Virus record (IMG/VR): IMGVR_UViG_3300009181_004240
Span: 1 to 53,064 of that record
Reading direction: 5' to 3' (one strand)
Source: a virus
Length of the DNA: 53,064 nt
A program made the position numbers and the translations under genes. Below the pieces are notes generated by a model. That model was not told the DNA's origin, did no database searches, and was given only the letters and a program-made list of their open reading frames with translations. Below, in pieces: positions 24,700-31,341 of the stretch (position 1 is the first letter of the stretch; the number at the start of each line of letters is the position of its first letter).

Positions 24700-24706
24700 G
24701 ATGAAA
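24684..24706 (+). repeat. Gene-junction direct repeat, copy 1
   Basis: CTTTTAAATCAGAATAAGAT then GAAAA covers the stop of one gene and start of the next. A near-identical copy lies at 24,866-24,888. Confidence 0.75.
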
Positions 24707-24871
24707 AAACACTTTCACAAATTACCATTTAAGTTTAAACTATGGTGGGCAAAACAATTTCTTTATATGTTTAAAGGATTTGGACCAACATTTAATGATG
24801 ACATTATTTTATATAATGAGTTAAAACTTTGGGTTGAAACAAAAGGAAAACCAACAAGTAAAAACCTTTAA
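24701..24871 (+). CDS. Small basic protein (56 aa)
   Basis: ATG 24701, one nt after the previous stop, is chosen over an upstream ATG that would lie inside that gene. Aromatic and basic (PFKFKLWWAKQFLYMFKGFG). Unknown. Confidence 0.68.
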   Translation: MKKHFHKLPFKFKLWWAKQFLYMFKGFGPTFNDDIILYNELKLWVETKGKPTSKNL

Positions 24872-24888
24872 ATCAGAATAAGATGAAA
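24866..24888 (+). repeat. Gene-junction direct repeat, copy 2
   Basis: CCTTTAAATCAGAATAAGAT then GAAAA, again across a stop-start junction. It suggests the 24.70-24.87 kb gene was inserted by recombination between junctions. Confidence 0.75.
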
Positions 24889-25377
24889 AGATTTGAATTA
24901 GTAAAAAGAGAGGATCATTATGGTTTATATAATGAAGATGGTCATAAAATTGCTGCTACAATAGATGGTTGTAATAGTAAACTATCAAAAGAAAACTGTG
25001 ATGAGATATTTGGAGTTGTTGATGTTGAGATGTTGGCAGTATTGACAATTAATGAAGAAACCACTTTTGTTGGGAATGAAAAAATGGCTAAAGGTTTCAT
25101 TAAAGGTTTCAATAAAGCAATAGAGTTGAATAAAGACAAGTTGTTTACTGAATTTGATATTATTAAAGCCTTTGAATATGGTTGGAATCAAAGACATTTT
25201 AATAAAACTGATGAAGATGAATTAAGAGAAATTCAAGAAAAATTTATCCAATCACTACAACAACCAACAGAAATAGAGGTTGAGATTGAAATGAATATAA
25301 TACCTGAATTATTAAAAGGTAGTTATCCTGAAGAAAAACTAGATGAAAATGGTTGTTTAATACTTAAAAAGAAATAA
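24883..25377 (+). CDS. Hypothetical protein (164 aa)
   Basis: Beta-rich start (RFELVKREDHYGLYNEDGHK), then helices with AFEYGWNQRHFN. This pattern occurs in phage proteins of unknown role. Acidic C-terminus. Confidence 0.82.
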   Translation: MKRFELVKREDHYGLYNEDGHKIAATIDGCNSKLSKENCDEIFGVVDVEMLAVLTINEETTFVGNEKMAKGFIKGFNKAIELNKDKLFTEFDIIKAFEYGWNQRHFNKTDEDELREIQEKFIQSLQQPTEIEVEIEMNIIPELLKGSYPEEKLDENGCLILKKK

Positions 25378-25378
25378 G

Positions 25379-25474
25379 ATGGAATTTGGCTTTTATCCTG
25401 AACAATTACCTTTTGCACTTATCTTTATTGCAATTGGTATTGCAGCATTTATTGCTAGAAAATTATTAAAATAG
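25379..25474 (+). CDS. Single-helix membrane peptide (31 aa)
   Basis: MEFGFYPEQLPFALIFIAIG and on: one transmembrane helix ending KLLK. The junction with the gene before, AAAAAGAAATAAGATGGAA, recurs at 25.68 kb. Confidence 0.55.
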   Translation: MEFGFYPEQLPFALIFIAIGIAAFIARKLLK

Positions 25475-25481
25475 AAATAAA

Positions 25482-25691
25482 ATGCAAAAAGAAACATTAG
25501 AAGAAGCTGCTGATAGGTTAGCAGGTACAGTTGATGAGTTTAATATGTTTGTAGCAGGTGCTAAATGGCAAGCCCAAAAAATGTATAGTGAGGAAGATTT
25601 AAGACGAGCATATACAGTTGGAAAACATGGTGGAGTAAATCAAACGTATTATGATTTTGATGAATGGTTTGAACAATTTAAAAAGAAATAA
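25482..25691 (+). CDS. Hypothetical protein (69 aa)
   Basis: Helical, with KWQAQKMYSEEDLRRAY, the sort of motif common in small Bacteroidota phage proteins. Unknown. Confidence 0.75.
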   Translation: MQKETLEEAADRLAGTVDEFNMFVAGAKWQAQKMYSEEDLRRAYTVGKHGGVNQTYYDFDEWFEQFKKK

Positions 25692-25692
25692 G

Positions 25693-25869
25693 ATGGAAGA
25701 AATATTTGAAGAATTCGGAGAAATAGGTGCACCAAGTATGTATGAAATTACTAAATTAGTATATGAAGCAAAATATGGTTCAGATGAAGATTGTATGAAA
25801 GGATTCATCATAAAAGCAATGGAAGAGTATGCCAAATTATATCACGAAGAACAATTAACTAAAAATTAA
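25693..25869 (+). CDS. MEEIF-module protein (58 aa)
   Basis: ATG 25693 follows the previous stop by one nt. N-terminal 25 residues match the C-terminal part of the 198-aa protein at 22.6 kb; the rest is helical. Unknown role. Confidence 0.75.
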   Translation: MEEIFEEFGEIGAPSMYEITKLVYEAKYGSDEDCMKGFIIKAMEEYAKLYHEEQLTKN

Positions 25870-25873
25870 AACA

Positions 25874-26056
25874 ATGATCACACTAACAATTATCAGCATA
25901 TTGTATGCAATCTTCGGATTGTTGAGGTTTAAAAAAATATATGGACATTATAACGTTTATGATGAAGATATGAAAGGGTGGACCTTGTTAGTTGCAATGA
26001 CCACAATATACTCAATTTTGATGGGAATGGTGTTAATAGTTAAATACTTACCATAA
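25874..26056 (+). CDS. Two-helix membrane protein (60 aa)
   Basis: Helices LTIISILYAIFGLLRF and LLVAMTTIYSILMGMVLIV with a short loop between. Holin-like size but far from the endolysin. Last gene before the non-coding repeat locus. Confidence 0.72.
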   Translation: MITLTIISILYAIFGLLRFKKIYGHYNVYDEDMKGWTLLVAMTTIYSILMGMVLIVKYLP

Positions 26057-26102
26057 CCTCCGGACTAATTTGTAAACCTGCAATTTCCCGGATAGAACTA
26101 GA

Positions 26103-26267
26103 ATGTTTATAAGCATAACGCAACGAACACGAATACTAATACATAAAGCAATACATCGAGTATATAGAGTAATAAAGTTAATACGTACACAAATAGCACA
26201 AAAAAGACAACGTATGCTCAGTACGTTATTAGGTCGTGGCTCAGGTCACCTGGTGTCTATGGTGTAA
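26103..26267 (+). CDS. Possible small basic protein (54 aa)
   Basis: Open frame starting MFISITQRTRILIHKAIHRV, rich in R, K and I. No clear start signal. It ends near the palindrome CAGGTCACCTG. The surrounding 26,057-26,927 stretch otherwise holds no gene. Confidence 0.35.
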   Translation: MFISITQRTRILIHKAIHRVYRVIKLIRTQIAQKRQRMLSTLLGRGSGHLVSMV

Positions 26268-26624
26268 ACATGAATATAGTTAAATTGTTCAGATGCATTT
26301 ATTATTCAGAGATACGGGTGTGGAGGTTGTGGGTGGTGGTGTGTCTAGGAGCATCAGGACAGAGAGGTTATATATATACCCCTCCCTATACAATGTTTAC
26401 GGGGGGCGTAGACTCTTTATCGCCTGGTAACGAATATCAGTAATCCAGATACGGTGTCGAGTGCGTTAAAAGTGCGTAAAAAGGTTTTCCACATATCCAA
26501 GAAAAACCTCAATTATTTTTCCAGTTTACGCGAAATAAAGTTGCCGGAAAGGTTGGTACTGTGAAATATTATTCTTATATTAGTGTATGGGATTAAAGGT
26601 AATACATTGGGATCATGGAGAACA
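26268..26624. other. Non-coding stretch upstream of the repeat locus
   Basis: No convincing gene. It holds TATATATACCCCTCCCTATA, a run of six G, and a promoter at 26,553. Its purine/pyrimidine-skewed segments resemble those at 34.9 kb. Confidence 0.5.
26553..26583 (+). promoter_or_regulatory. Class A promoter reading into the repeat locus
   Basis: TTGG at 26553, 19 nt, TATATTAG at 26576. No gene follows for 340 nt, so it may make a non-coding RNA. Confidence 0.65.
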
Positions 26625-26638
26625 CTAGCTATACGGAG
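26625..26638 (+). repeat. CTAGCTATACGGAG repeat, copy 1
   Basis: 14-nt exact repeat followed by TAACC. Other copies at 26,690 and 26,850. Confidence 0.85.
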
Positions 26639-26689
26639 TAACCGCAAAACCGAACTAGGCGCACTATAACGAGGTTTCTGGTCGGATTG

Positions 26690-26703
26690 CTAGCTATACG
26701 GAG
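26690..26703 (+). repeat. CTAGCTATACGGAG repeat, copy 2
   Basis: Exact 14-nt copy, 65 bp after copy 1, just before the first ATTTTTAG element. Confidence 0.85.
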
Positions 26704-26718
26704 AGTATCGTAGCATTG

Positions 26719-26895
26719 ATTTTTAGAACGATCAGGCTATTTCTAGGCCAGGATCACCATTACCCAGCTATTTTTAGGCTATTTCTAGCAGGATCCGGGT
26801 AGGCTATTTTTAGAAGAATCGCACTTTTAGAACTTGTACATTCGGTTCGCTAGCTATACGGAGTAACGTATTTTTAGATTGAGGTTGGTTTTTAG
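26719..26895 (+). repeat. ATTTTTAG iteron-like array, left block
   Basis: Elements ATTTTTAG or close variants at 26719, 26739, 26770, 26781, 26806, 26823, 26870 and 26888. Many read GCTATTTTTAG. No gene lies in this block. Confidence 0.8.
26850..26863 (+). repeat. CTAGCTATACGGAG repeat, copy 3
   Basis: Exact copy followed by TAACG, lying between array elements. Confidence 0.85.
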
Positions 26896-26915
26896 CAGTA
26901 TATTTCATATTATAA
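26885..26915 (+). promoter_or_regulatory. Class A promoter overlapping an array element
   Basis: TTGG at 26885, 19 nt, TATTATAA at 26908. The spacer contains TTTTTAG, so a protein binding the array could repress this promoter. Confidence 0.7.
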
Positions 26916-26927
26916 ATAAAAAACACA

Positions 26928-27125
26928 ATGGCAAAGTACATAGTATATTTAGAAAGAACCATTACCGAGAATGCTGCGGTGGAGGTGGAGGCCGCATCCG
27001 AAGAAGAAGCTAAGGAGCTGGCTCATGATTGTATATGTGAAGGTGATGTAGACTTCGAAGCGGATTGCTTTGACTTTGACATTGATATAATTGGTGTGGA
27101 TATTATAGAGGGAGATGCTGATTGA
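26928..27125 (+). CDS. Highly acidic small protein inside the repeat locus (65 aa)
   Basis: Starts 12 nt after a class A promoter. A beta strand (KYIVYLERTITE) and a helix are followed by an extremely acidic tail (DVDFEADCFDFDID). Repeats flank it on both sides. It may be a DNA mimic or the array's regulator; both are guesses. Family not recognised. Confidence 0.8.
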   Translation: MAKYIVYLERTITENAAVEVEAASEEEAKELAHDCICEGDVDFEADCFDFDIDIIGVDIIEGDAD

Positions 27126-27371
27126 TTTTTAGATCATTATTCAGCATTTATTTTTAGACCAATCCGGATCCTATTTTTAGAGCATAATATGTGGGATCTA
27201 TTTTTAGACGAAGTGGATCCTATTTTTAGAGCAATATGCCGGATTGATTTTTAGACCATATCCAGGCTATTTTTAGACGCAGCATATACACGCTATATTT
27301 AGGCCAGGTAGGCTGCTTTTAGACGGTTTATATTTAGACAATAAATAGTTGATATTTAGGTTGGATTTTAG
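27125..27371 (+). repeat. ATTTTTAG iteron-like array, right block
   Basis: Elements at 27125, 27150, 27173, 27200, 27222, 27247, 27269, 27295, 27315, 27330 and 27352, plus ATTTTAG near 27365. Spacing is mostly 20-27 bp, about two helical turns, so sites would lie on one face of the DNA. The first starts within the stop of the acidic gene. Later copies drift to ATATTTAG. Confidence 0.85.
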
Positions 27372-27391
27372 ATTTAGATTTGCTATTATAT
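27361..27391 (+). promoter_or_regulatory. Class A promoter for structured RNA and tRNA
   Basis: TTGG at 27361, 19 nt, TATTATAT at 27384. Downstream lie the structured element and the tRNA-Met. Confidence 0.72.
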
Positions 27392-27427
27392 AAATAGAAA
27401 TAAGGCATAAAGACATTTAGGTTAAAC

Positions 27428-27492
27428 ATAGAGCCGGCAACCACAGGCGCCTGGAATTAAGCTTTCAGTTCGCCTACCGGCTCCGGCTCTAT
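27428..27492 (+). ncRNA. Structured RNA element with alternative stems
   Basis: ATAGAGCCGG (27428-27437) pairs perfectly with CCGGCTCTAT (27483-27492). Inside are GGCG/CGCC and a hairpin CTGGAA-TTAAGC-TTTCAG. A second CCGGCT at 27477-27482 can replace the outer strand, so two mutually exclusive folds exist. It lies between a class A promoter and a tRNA. No known family recognised. Confidence 0.6.
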
Positions 27493-27499
27493 AATATAT

Positions 27500-27572
27500 T
27501 GTGCGGTGGAGAAGTTGGTATCTCGGCAGGCTCATAACCTGAAGATCGCTAGTTCGAGTCTAGCCCGCGCTA
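27500..27572 (+). tRNA. Isolated initiator-like tRNA-Met (CAT)
   Basis: Anticodon loop CTCATAA; D-arm GAGA/TCTC with GTTGG; T-arm GCTAGTTCGAGTCTAGC. The acceptor TGTGCGG/CCGCGCT has a mismatch at 1-72, the mark of initiator tRNAs, but the stem shows AGG/CCT in place of the full GGG/CCC. It lies 11.5 kb from the main block. Confidence 0.82.
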
Positions 27573-27578
27573 CATAGT

Positions 27579-27635
27579 ATCCCGGTGGATCGGTAACCAC
27601 TGAAACAATTGGAGAGCCGTGTAAGGCGTCGGGAT
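27579..27635 (+). ncRNA. Small structured element, tRNA-like remnant
   Basis: ATCCCG pairs with CGGGAT and encloses a D-arm-like hairpin GTGG-ATCGGTAA-CCAC and a GCC/GGC hairpin. Too short for a tRNA and without an anticodon. Possibly a decayed tRNA or processing signal. Confidence 0.35.
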
Positions 27636-27673
27636 CATAATTGCAGGATCGTTGGATCGATCCATTTCTTATC

Positions 27674-27726
27674 GGCCAGAATGAGTTTCATATCTCTCTC
27701 TTATCATATCTCTTCTCATTCTGGCC
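27674..27726. ncRNA. Perfect 12-bp long-loop hairpin
   Basis: GGCCAGAATGAG pairs with CTCATTCTGGCC around a 29-nt pyrimidine-rich loop with two CATATCTCT copies. It may be a terminator or a regulatory RNA. A GGGATCC pair follows at 27.74-27.76 kb. Confidence 0.6.
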
Positions 27727-27812
27727 ACTCTTATCTAGTTAGGGATCCTTACCGGGATCCTTTACTACTGAAATAAATGTTTACTTTTGTTGAAACTTTT
27801 CTGTGAAAAGAC

Positions 27813-27843
27813 TAGGACGTGAAGTGAAAAATGCTTATCTTTA
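27813..27843 (+). promoter_or_regulatory. Class B promoter module 1
   Basis: TAGG at 27813, 19 nt, TATCTTTA at 27836. Preceded by the hairpin CTTTTC-TGT-GAAAAG. Confidence 0.8.
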
Positions 27844-27878
27844 AGTATAGGAAGTTTATTAATTAAATAAAGAGAGAT

Positions 27879-28058
27879 ATGATAGAAGTAGGAGAAGTAG
27901 CAAAAGGTCAAGTAGTAGAATTGGGATTACACAATCGCGGCAATATAGAGATATATCACTTGACAGTAGTAAAAAAGAAAAAGTATACTGTCGACGTAGC
28001 AACTGTAAGCGGTACGATCTGGAATTTAGATAATGATACATTAGTTAAATTAATTTAA
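27879..28058 (+). CDS. Small protein (59 aa) in module 1
   Basis: ATG in AGAGAGATATG context. Beta-barrel-like composition (VAKGQVVELGLHNRGNIEIY, VKKKKYTVDVATV). First gene of the promoter-module array. Confidence 0.78.
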   Translation: MIEVGEVAKGQVVELGLHNRGNIEIYHLTVVKKKKYTVDVATVSGTIWNLDNDTLVKLI

Positions 28059-28076
28059 ACAAAGTTGCTAATTTGC

Positions 28077-28107
28077 TAGGACGATAAATATAAAATGCTT
28101 AAATTTA
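28077..28107 (+). promoter_or_regulatory. Class B promoter module 2
   Basis: TAGG at 28077, 19 nt, TAAATTTA at 28100. Confidence 0.75.
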
Positions 28108-28124
28108 TAAAAAATAAGAGATAT

Positions 28125-28367
28125 ATGAAATATATGAGAAATTTAGAAAACGCAGTAGCATCACAGTTTGAGGTGCAAGATCGAGTAGTTAAAGTGAGAA
28201 CATTCTTAGATGAGGATCTAGCACAAATATTTGTAGATGGCGTGTTAGTGGCTGAATATGGTTATGGCGGTGCTGGTTGCACGTTTATAAATGAGGTCGA
28301 TCCTCGCATATTAATTGACATTATTGCTGAGATAGCTCACTCAGGTATTAGCAAAATGCGAGGTTAA
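28125..28367 (+). CDS. Hypothetical protein (80 aa) in module 2
   Basis: ATG 28125 is chosen because the upstream ATG 28095 lies within the promoter's -7 region (ATGCTTAAATTTA). Contains VRTFLDEDLAQIFVDGVLVA and YGYGGAGCTF. Unknown. Confidence 0.78.
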   Translation: MKYMRNLENAVASQFEVQDRVVKVRTFLDEDLAQIFVDGVLVAEYGYGGAGCTFINEVDPRILIDIIAEIAHSGISKMRG

Positions 28368-28441
28368 TGCAGGGCTTTATAATATTAATAGTATTAATAC
28401 TGGCAGTAGTATTTTCACTAGGAGAGGATTTAGAAAATTAA
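28367..28441 (+). CDS. Single-helix membrane peptide (24 aa)
   Basis: Start overlaps the previous stop (TAATG). MQGFIILIVLILAVVFSLGE and on is one transmembrane helix. Confidence 0.5.
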   Translation: MQGFIILIVLILAVVFSLGEDLEN

Positions 28442-28456
28442 TTTAAAACAAGAGAT

Positions 28457-28687
28457 ATGAGAGGAACACATTTATTAAGAGAAGGCAATGTATATATCGT
28501 TCAGTGTATCGATACTACTTATCCGAGTATGAAGTATTTAGGAATGTCAGAACGAGGACGTTATTTACACTTCCACAATACCCGTAACGATACTGGTGTT
28601 AGATTCGATCAGGATCATCCAAAAGTGCTTAAAGCACAATGGGAAATTAAAGAGTTTGATGCTAGCCGGTATTCTAGAAAAGTTTAA
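28457..28687 (+). CDS. Hypothetical protein (76 aa)
   Basis: Beta-rich and basic (GNVYIVQCIDTTYPSMKYLG). Third gene of the module 2 operon. Unknown. Confidence 0.78.
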   Translation: MRGTHLLREGNVYIVQCIDTTYPSMKYLGMSERGRYLHFHNTRNDTGVRFDQDHPKVLKAQWEIKEFDASRYSRKV

Positions 28688-28705
28688 ACAAAGTTAACAA
28701 AAGAC

Positions 28706-28736
28706 TAGGACGATAAAAGAAAAATGCTTATCTTTA
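28706..28736 (+). promoter_or_regulatory. Class B promoter module 3
   Basis: TAGG at 28706, 19 nt, TATCTTTA at 28729. Confidence 0.8.
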
Positions 28737-28752
28737 ATAAAAAGAAAGAGAT

Positions 28753-29133
28753 ATGAAAAAAGAAGCAAAAGTTGAGTACGGGATCACAATCACAAAGCCA
28801 TGGAGCAAAGAGATGTATGCCCACAATGAAGAAGTGGCGCGAGTAGTAGTTGATGAAGTTAACTCACTGTGGCAGGCGGCAATGATTGATTGTGCTACTG
28901 ATTTCGATGATCCGGAGGACATGTTAGATGCCGAATTCAAAGATCAGGCAACGCCAGAAATGAAGCGAATCCAATGTGCAGTTACATGTTATGGATTTGG
29001 ATTTGGATACACAGTGCATGACGTATCTGTGATAGTAGAGGAAGAGCTTGAAAGCGCTGCTAGCTTCAGACTTAAGGAAATAGCTGAGGAATTAGAAATT
29101 GAATTAGAAAAAGGATTTATTGGCTTTAATTAG
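28753..29133 (+). CDS. Acidic hypothetical protein (126 aa) in module 3
   Basis: Helical and acidic with conserved-looking CYGFGFGYTVHDVSV in the middle. No motif recognised. Confidence 0.82.
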   Translation: MKKEAKVEYGITITKPWSKEMYAHNEEVARVVVDEVNSLWQAAMIDCATDFDDPEDMLDAEFKDQATPEMKRIQCAVTCYGFGFGYTVHDVSVIVEEELESAASFRLKEIAEELEIELEKGFIGFN

Positions 29134-29169
29134 CCAGTAAACTTTTCTGAAACTTTTCTGGTAAAAGAT

Positions 29170-29200
29170 TAGGATCCGGGGAGAAAAATGCTTATCTTTA
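29170..29200 (+). promoter_or_regulatory. Class B promoter module 4
   Basis: TAGG at 29170, 19 nt, TATCTTTA at 29193; upstream hairpin CTTTT-CTGGT-AAAAG. Confidence 0.8.
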
Positions 29201-29244
29201 AGTATAGGGAAAGGGAATAATAATTTAATTTAAAAAAGAGAGAT

Positions 29245-29487
29245 ATGAGAGTTAAAGCAAGATTACAATTGGAAGAGTTAGCAGAGTTCTTCGAGCCGGC
29301 AATAGCAAGTCGCATCGCAACAGAAATTTGGGGTAAAAATACCACAATTATTTTAGGAGCCATTAATGGTAAACATTATTGGGTTAGTTATAAATTTAAT
29401 TCCAAATTTAACGACTTCAATCGCAGATATATTGCGACTAGGATAGCTAAGCCAAGTAAAACTAACCCGGGTTGTTTTCAATTTTAA
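29245..29487 (+). CDS. Hypothetical protein (80 aa) in module 4
   Basis: Alpha/beta; starts MRVKARLQLEELAEFFEP and later has NGKHYWVSYKFNSKFNDF. Unknown. Confidence 0.78.
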   Translation: MRVKARLQLEELAEFFEPAIASRIATEIWGKNTTIILGAINGKHYWVSYKFNSKFNDFNRRYIATRIAKPSKTNPGCFQF

Positions 29488-29497
29488 AACTAGACAA

Positions 29498-29626
29498 ATG
29501 AGAAACGTAGGATTTATTATAGGGATCTCCTCAATGATGCTAGGAGGTATAATGTTAGCATTTGGAAATGGATTTGGTTTAATAATATTAATGTCAGGCA
29601 CATTAGGTGCTATAGCAAATAAATAA
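29498..29626 (+). CDS. Small membrane protein (42 aa)
   Basis: Glycine-rich hydrophobic helices (VGFIIGISSMMLGGIMLAFG). Second gene of the module 4 operon. Confidence 0.65.
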   Translation: MRNVGFIIGISSMMLGGIMLAFGNGFGLIILMSGTLGAIANK

Positions 29627-29631
29627 GAGAT

Positions 29632-29838
29632 ATGAGAAATGAAGAGATTGTCAAATTAGCAAAGGCAAATAAAGCAGCAGCCTTTATCACATTATTAGAG
29701 GAGAGCGGGATCCAGTTTGTAATAATAGACATGGATAATTTATGTAATCCAAATGATGGATATTGCAATATCGATGTAGCCGGCTGTGATGCTGGAGAGT
29801 CCATATTATTCGTAGACGGGAAATTTGATTTATTTTAA
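29632..29838 (+). CDS. Hypothetical protein (68 aa)
   Basis: ATG in AGAGATATG context, 5 nt after the membrane protein. Acidic, alpha/beta. Unknown. Confidence 0.75.
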   Translation: MRNEEIVKLAKANKAAAFITLLEESGIQFVIIDMDNLCNPNDGYCNIDVAGCDAGESILFVDGKFDLF

Positions 29839-29854
29839 TTATTAAAACTGAGAT

Positions 29855-30076
29855 ATGAGCACAACATTCGGAGTGAGAATACCTAGCACCGGCGAAGTAC
29901 TGCCAATAGCTAGACGAGTTGGAATCGGCAATGGACAAGTCAAATTAACCTTTACCGATCCATTGGCTGAATTGTTAAAGGATTCCACTAAGGTTATTGC
30001 AATTGACAATTCCAGGCAAGGGATCCGTACCATCGGCGACATTAAGCATTGCATTAAAGAGCAGCACAAAGTTTAA
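29855..30076 (+). CDS. Hypothetical protein (73 aa)
   Basis: Begins STTFGVRIPSTGEVLPIARR, a beta-rich opening; last gene of the module 4 operon. Unknown. Confidence 0.75.
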   Translation: MSTTFGVRIPSTGEVLPIARRVGIGNGQVKLTFTDPLAELLKDSTKVIAIDNSRQGIRTIGDIKHCIKEQHKV

Positions 30077-30094
30077 ACAAAGTTAACAAAAGAC

Positions 30095-30125
30095 TAGGAT
30101 ATGAAGTGAAAAATGCTTATCTTTA
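30095..30125 (+). promoter_or_regulatory. Class B promoter module 5
   Basis: TAGG at 30095, 19 nt, TATCTTTA at 30118; preceded by AACAAAGTTAACAAAAG, the alternative upstream element. Confidence 0.8.
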
Positions 30126-30155
30126 AGAAAGAGATATTAATTTAAATTTAAAGAG

Positions 30156-30509
30156 ATGAGAGAAGATTTTAGACCGTCAGAGACACAAATGCATTATTTC
30201 GATCAGGACTTAACGACTCGTATGAAAGAGTTAGGGATGATTCAGGAAGCTGAGGAAGGAATGGTTAGCAGTATCGATTGGTACAATTGGGATAACAAGC
30301 CGAGATGGTTTGTGCATGTATTATTATTCAATGAGAGAGGTGACCGACGAGGTTATGTAGAATTGGATGTAGATGCAGTGGATTGGAATGGTCCGGATCA
30401 TCCGATGGGTATTGAGAATGTAGAAGTAGCTGGCCATGGCTATCCGTGTAACTCAACCACAGTAGCGCAATGGGATCGATCCACTGAGGAATGGGTTATT
30501 CAACCATAA
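30156..30509 (+). CDS. Acidic hypothetical protein (117 aa) in module 5
   Basis: Rich in D, E and W (IDWYNWDNKPRWFVHVLLF). No motif recognised; single-gene unit. Confidence 0.8.
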   Translation: MREDFRPSETQMHYFDQDLTTRMKELGMIQEAEEGMVSSIDWYNWDNKPRWFVHVLLFNERGDRRGYVELDVDAVDWNGPDHPMGIENVEVAGHGYPCNSTTVAQWDRSTEEWVIQP

Positions 30510-30538
30510 ACTTTTCTGAAACAAAGTTGCGAAAAGAT

Positions 30539-30569
30539 TAGGATCCGAAGTGAAAAATGCTTATCTTTA
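30539..30569 (+). promoter_or_regulatory. Class B promoter module 6
   Basis: TAGG at 30539, 19 nt, TATCTTTA at 30562. Confidence 0.8.
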
Positions 30570-30614
30570 AGTATAGCAATTAGGGAATGGTCCTTAATTT
30601 TAAACCGAGAGAAT

Positions 30615-31007
30615 ATGAAAACGACATTAGCAGAACAATTGAATGCATTTGCATCAGGCAGAATTATTGACAGTGAAGGATCGGAAAATGATTGTTTTAA
30701 CTTTTATGATTGGTTCTGCAAAGATTCATCATTAGAGCGCAAAGCAAAGGCATTGTTCCCTAAGGTAAAAAAGTTCATTGCAGCCAATCCGGAGATCGAT
30801 ATATTAAGCACATATGTGTTCTTTAAAAATAATTGTCCGGGTGCTGGATCACTATATGACGATTTCCGTATATGCAATGAGAATGAAGTTTTATTCACAG
30901 TTATTCCTAAATGCAGCCATTCCGGCCAAGCAGAAATATGGGGACGGAACTCGGTAGGTCACTTTGAGTGCTTAAAGAGAGCTGAAACATTTTCGAAACT
31001 TTTCTGA
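30615..31007 (+). CDS. Hypothetical protein (130 aa) in module 6
   Basis: Contains FYDWFCKDSSLERKAKALFP and FFKNNCPGAGSLYDDFRI. This recalls small conserved Bacteroidota phage proteins of unknown role. Single-gene unit. Confidence 0.82.
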   Translation: MKTTLAEQLNAFASGRIIDSEGSENDCFNFYDWFCKDSSLERKAKALFPKVKKFIAANPEIDILSTYVFFKNNCPGAGSLYDDFRICNENEVLFTVIPKCSHSGQAEIWGRNSVGHFECLKRAETFSKLF

Positions 31008-31015
31008 GAAAAGAC

Positions 31016-31046
31016 TAGGATATGAAGTGAAAAATGCTTATCTTTA
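31016..31046 (+). promoter_or_regulatory. Class B promoter module 7
   Basis: TAGG at 31016, 19 nt, TATCTTTA at 31039; upstream hairpin CTTTTC-TGA-GAAAAG. Confidence 0.82.
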
Positions 31047-31089
31047 AGTATAGAAAGAAATAAGGTTATTAATTTAAAATTTGAGAGTT

Positions 31090-31335
31090 ATGAGTATTGG
31101 AAGAAGAAATTCAGGATTTGTTAAGCAAGACGGGATCATCGCAGGATTTGGCAAAGAAGCAAGAACCGCAGCATCTGGATCGGATGCAGTGGCAGTAGCA
31201 ATGGGTTTAGATGCTCGTTCAGCAGAAAAAGGTATCAAAGACAAAAGAGCAGAGTATGCAGCAGCACAAGCGCTTAAATTGGCTTCATCGCCTCGTATGT
31301 CGATCAATGCAGTAACTGGTAAGAAGTTTAAGTAA
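31090..31335 (+). CDS. Ala/Lys-rich protein (81 aa) in module 7
   Basis: ATG 31090 is preferred to the TTG at 31081. Basic and alanine-rich (GKEARTAASGSDAVAVAMGL); probably disordered or DNA-associated. Confidence 0.75.
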   Translation: MSIGRRNSGFVKQDGIIAGFGKEARTAASGSDAVAVAMGLDARSAEKGIKDKRAEYAAAQALKLASSPRMSINAVTGKKFK

Positions 31336-31341
31336 TAAAAT

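Noticed and set aside
7507-27125. Recoded genetic code with TGA as sense codon
   Set aside because: Several well-supported genes stop at TGA with ATGA overlaps, and the large genes are intact under the standard bacterial code.
26719-27371. CRISPR array
   Set aside because: The repeated unit is only about 8-10 nt, degenerate, with no constant repeat of 24-37 nt and no cas genes.
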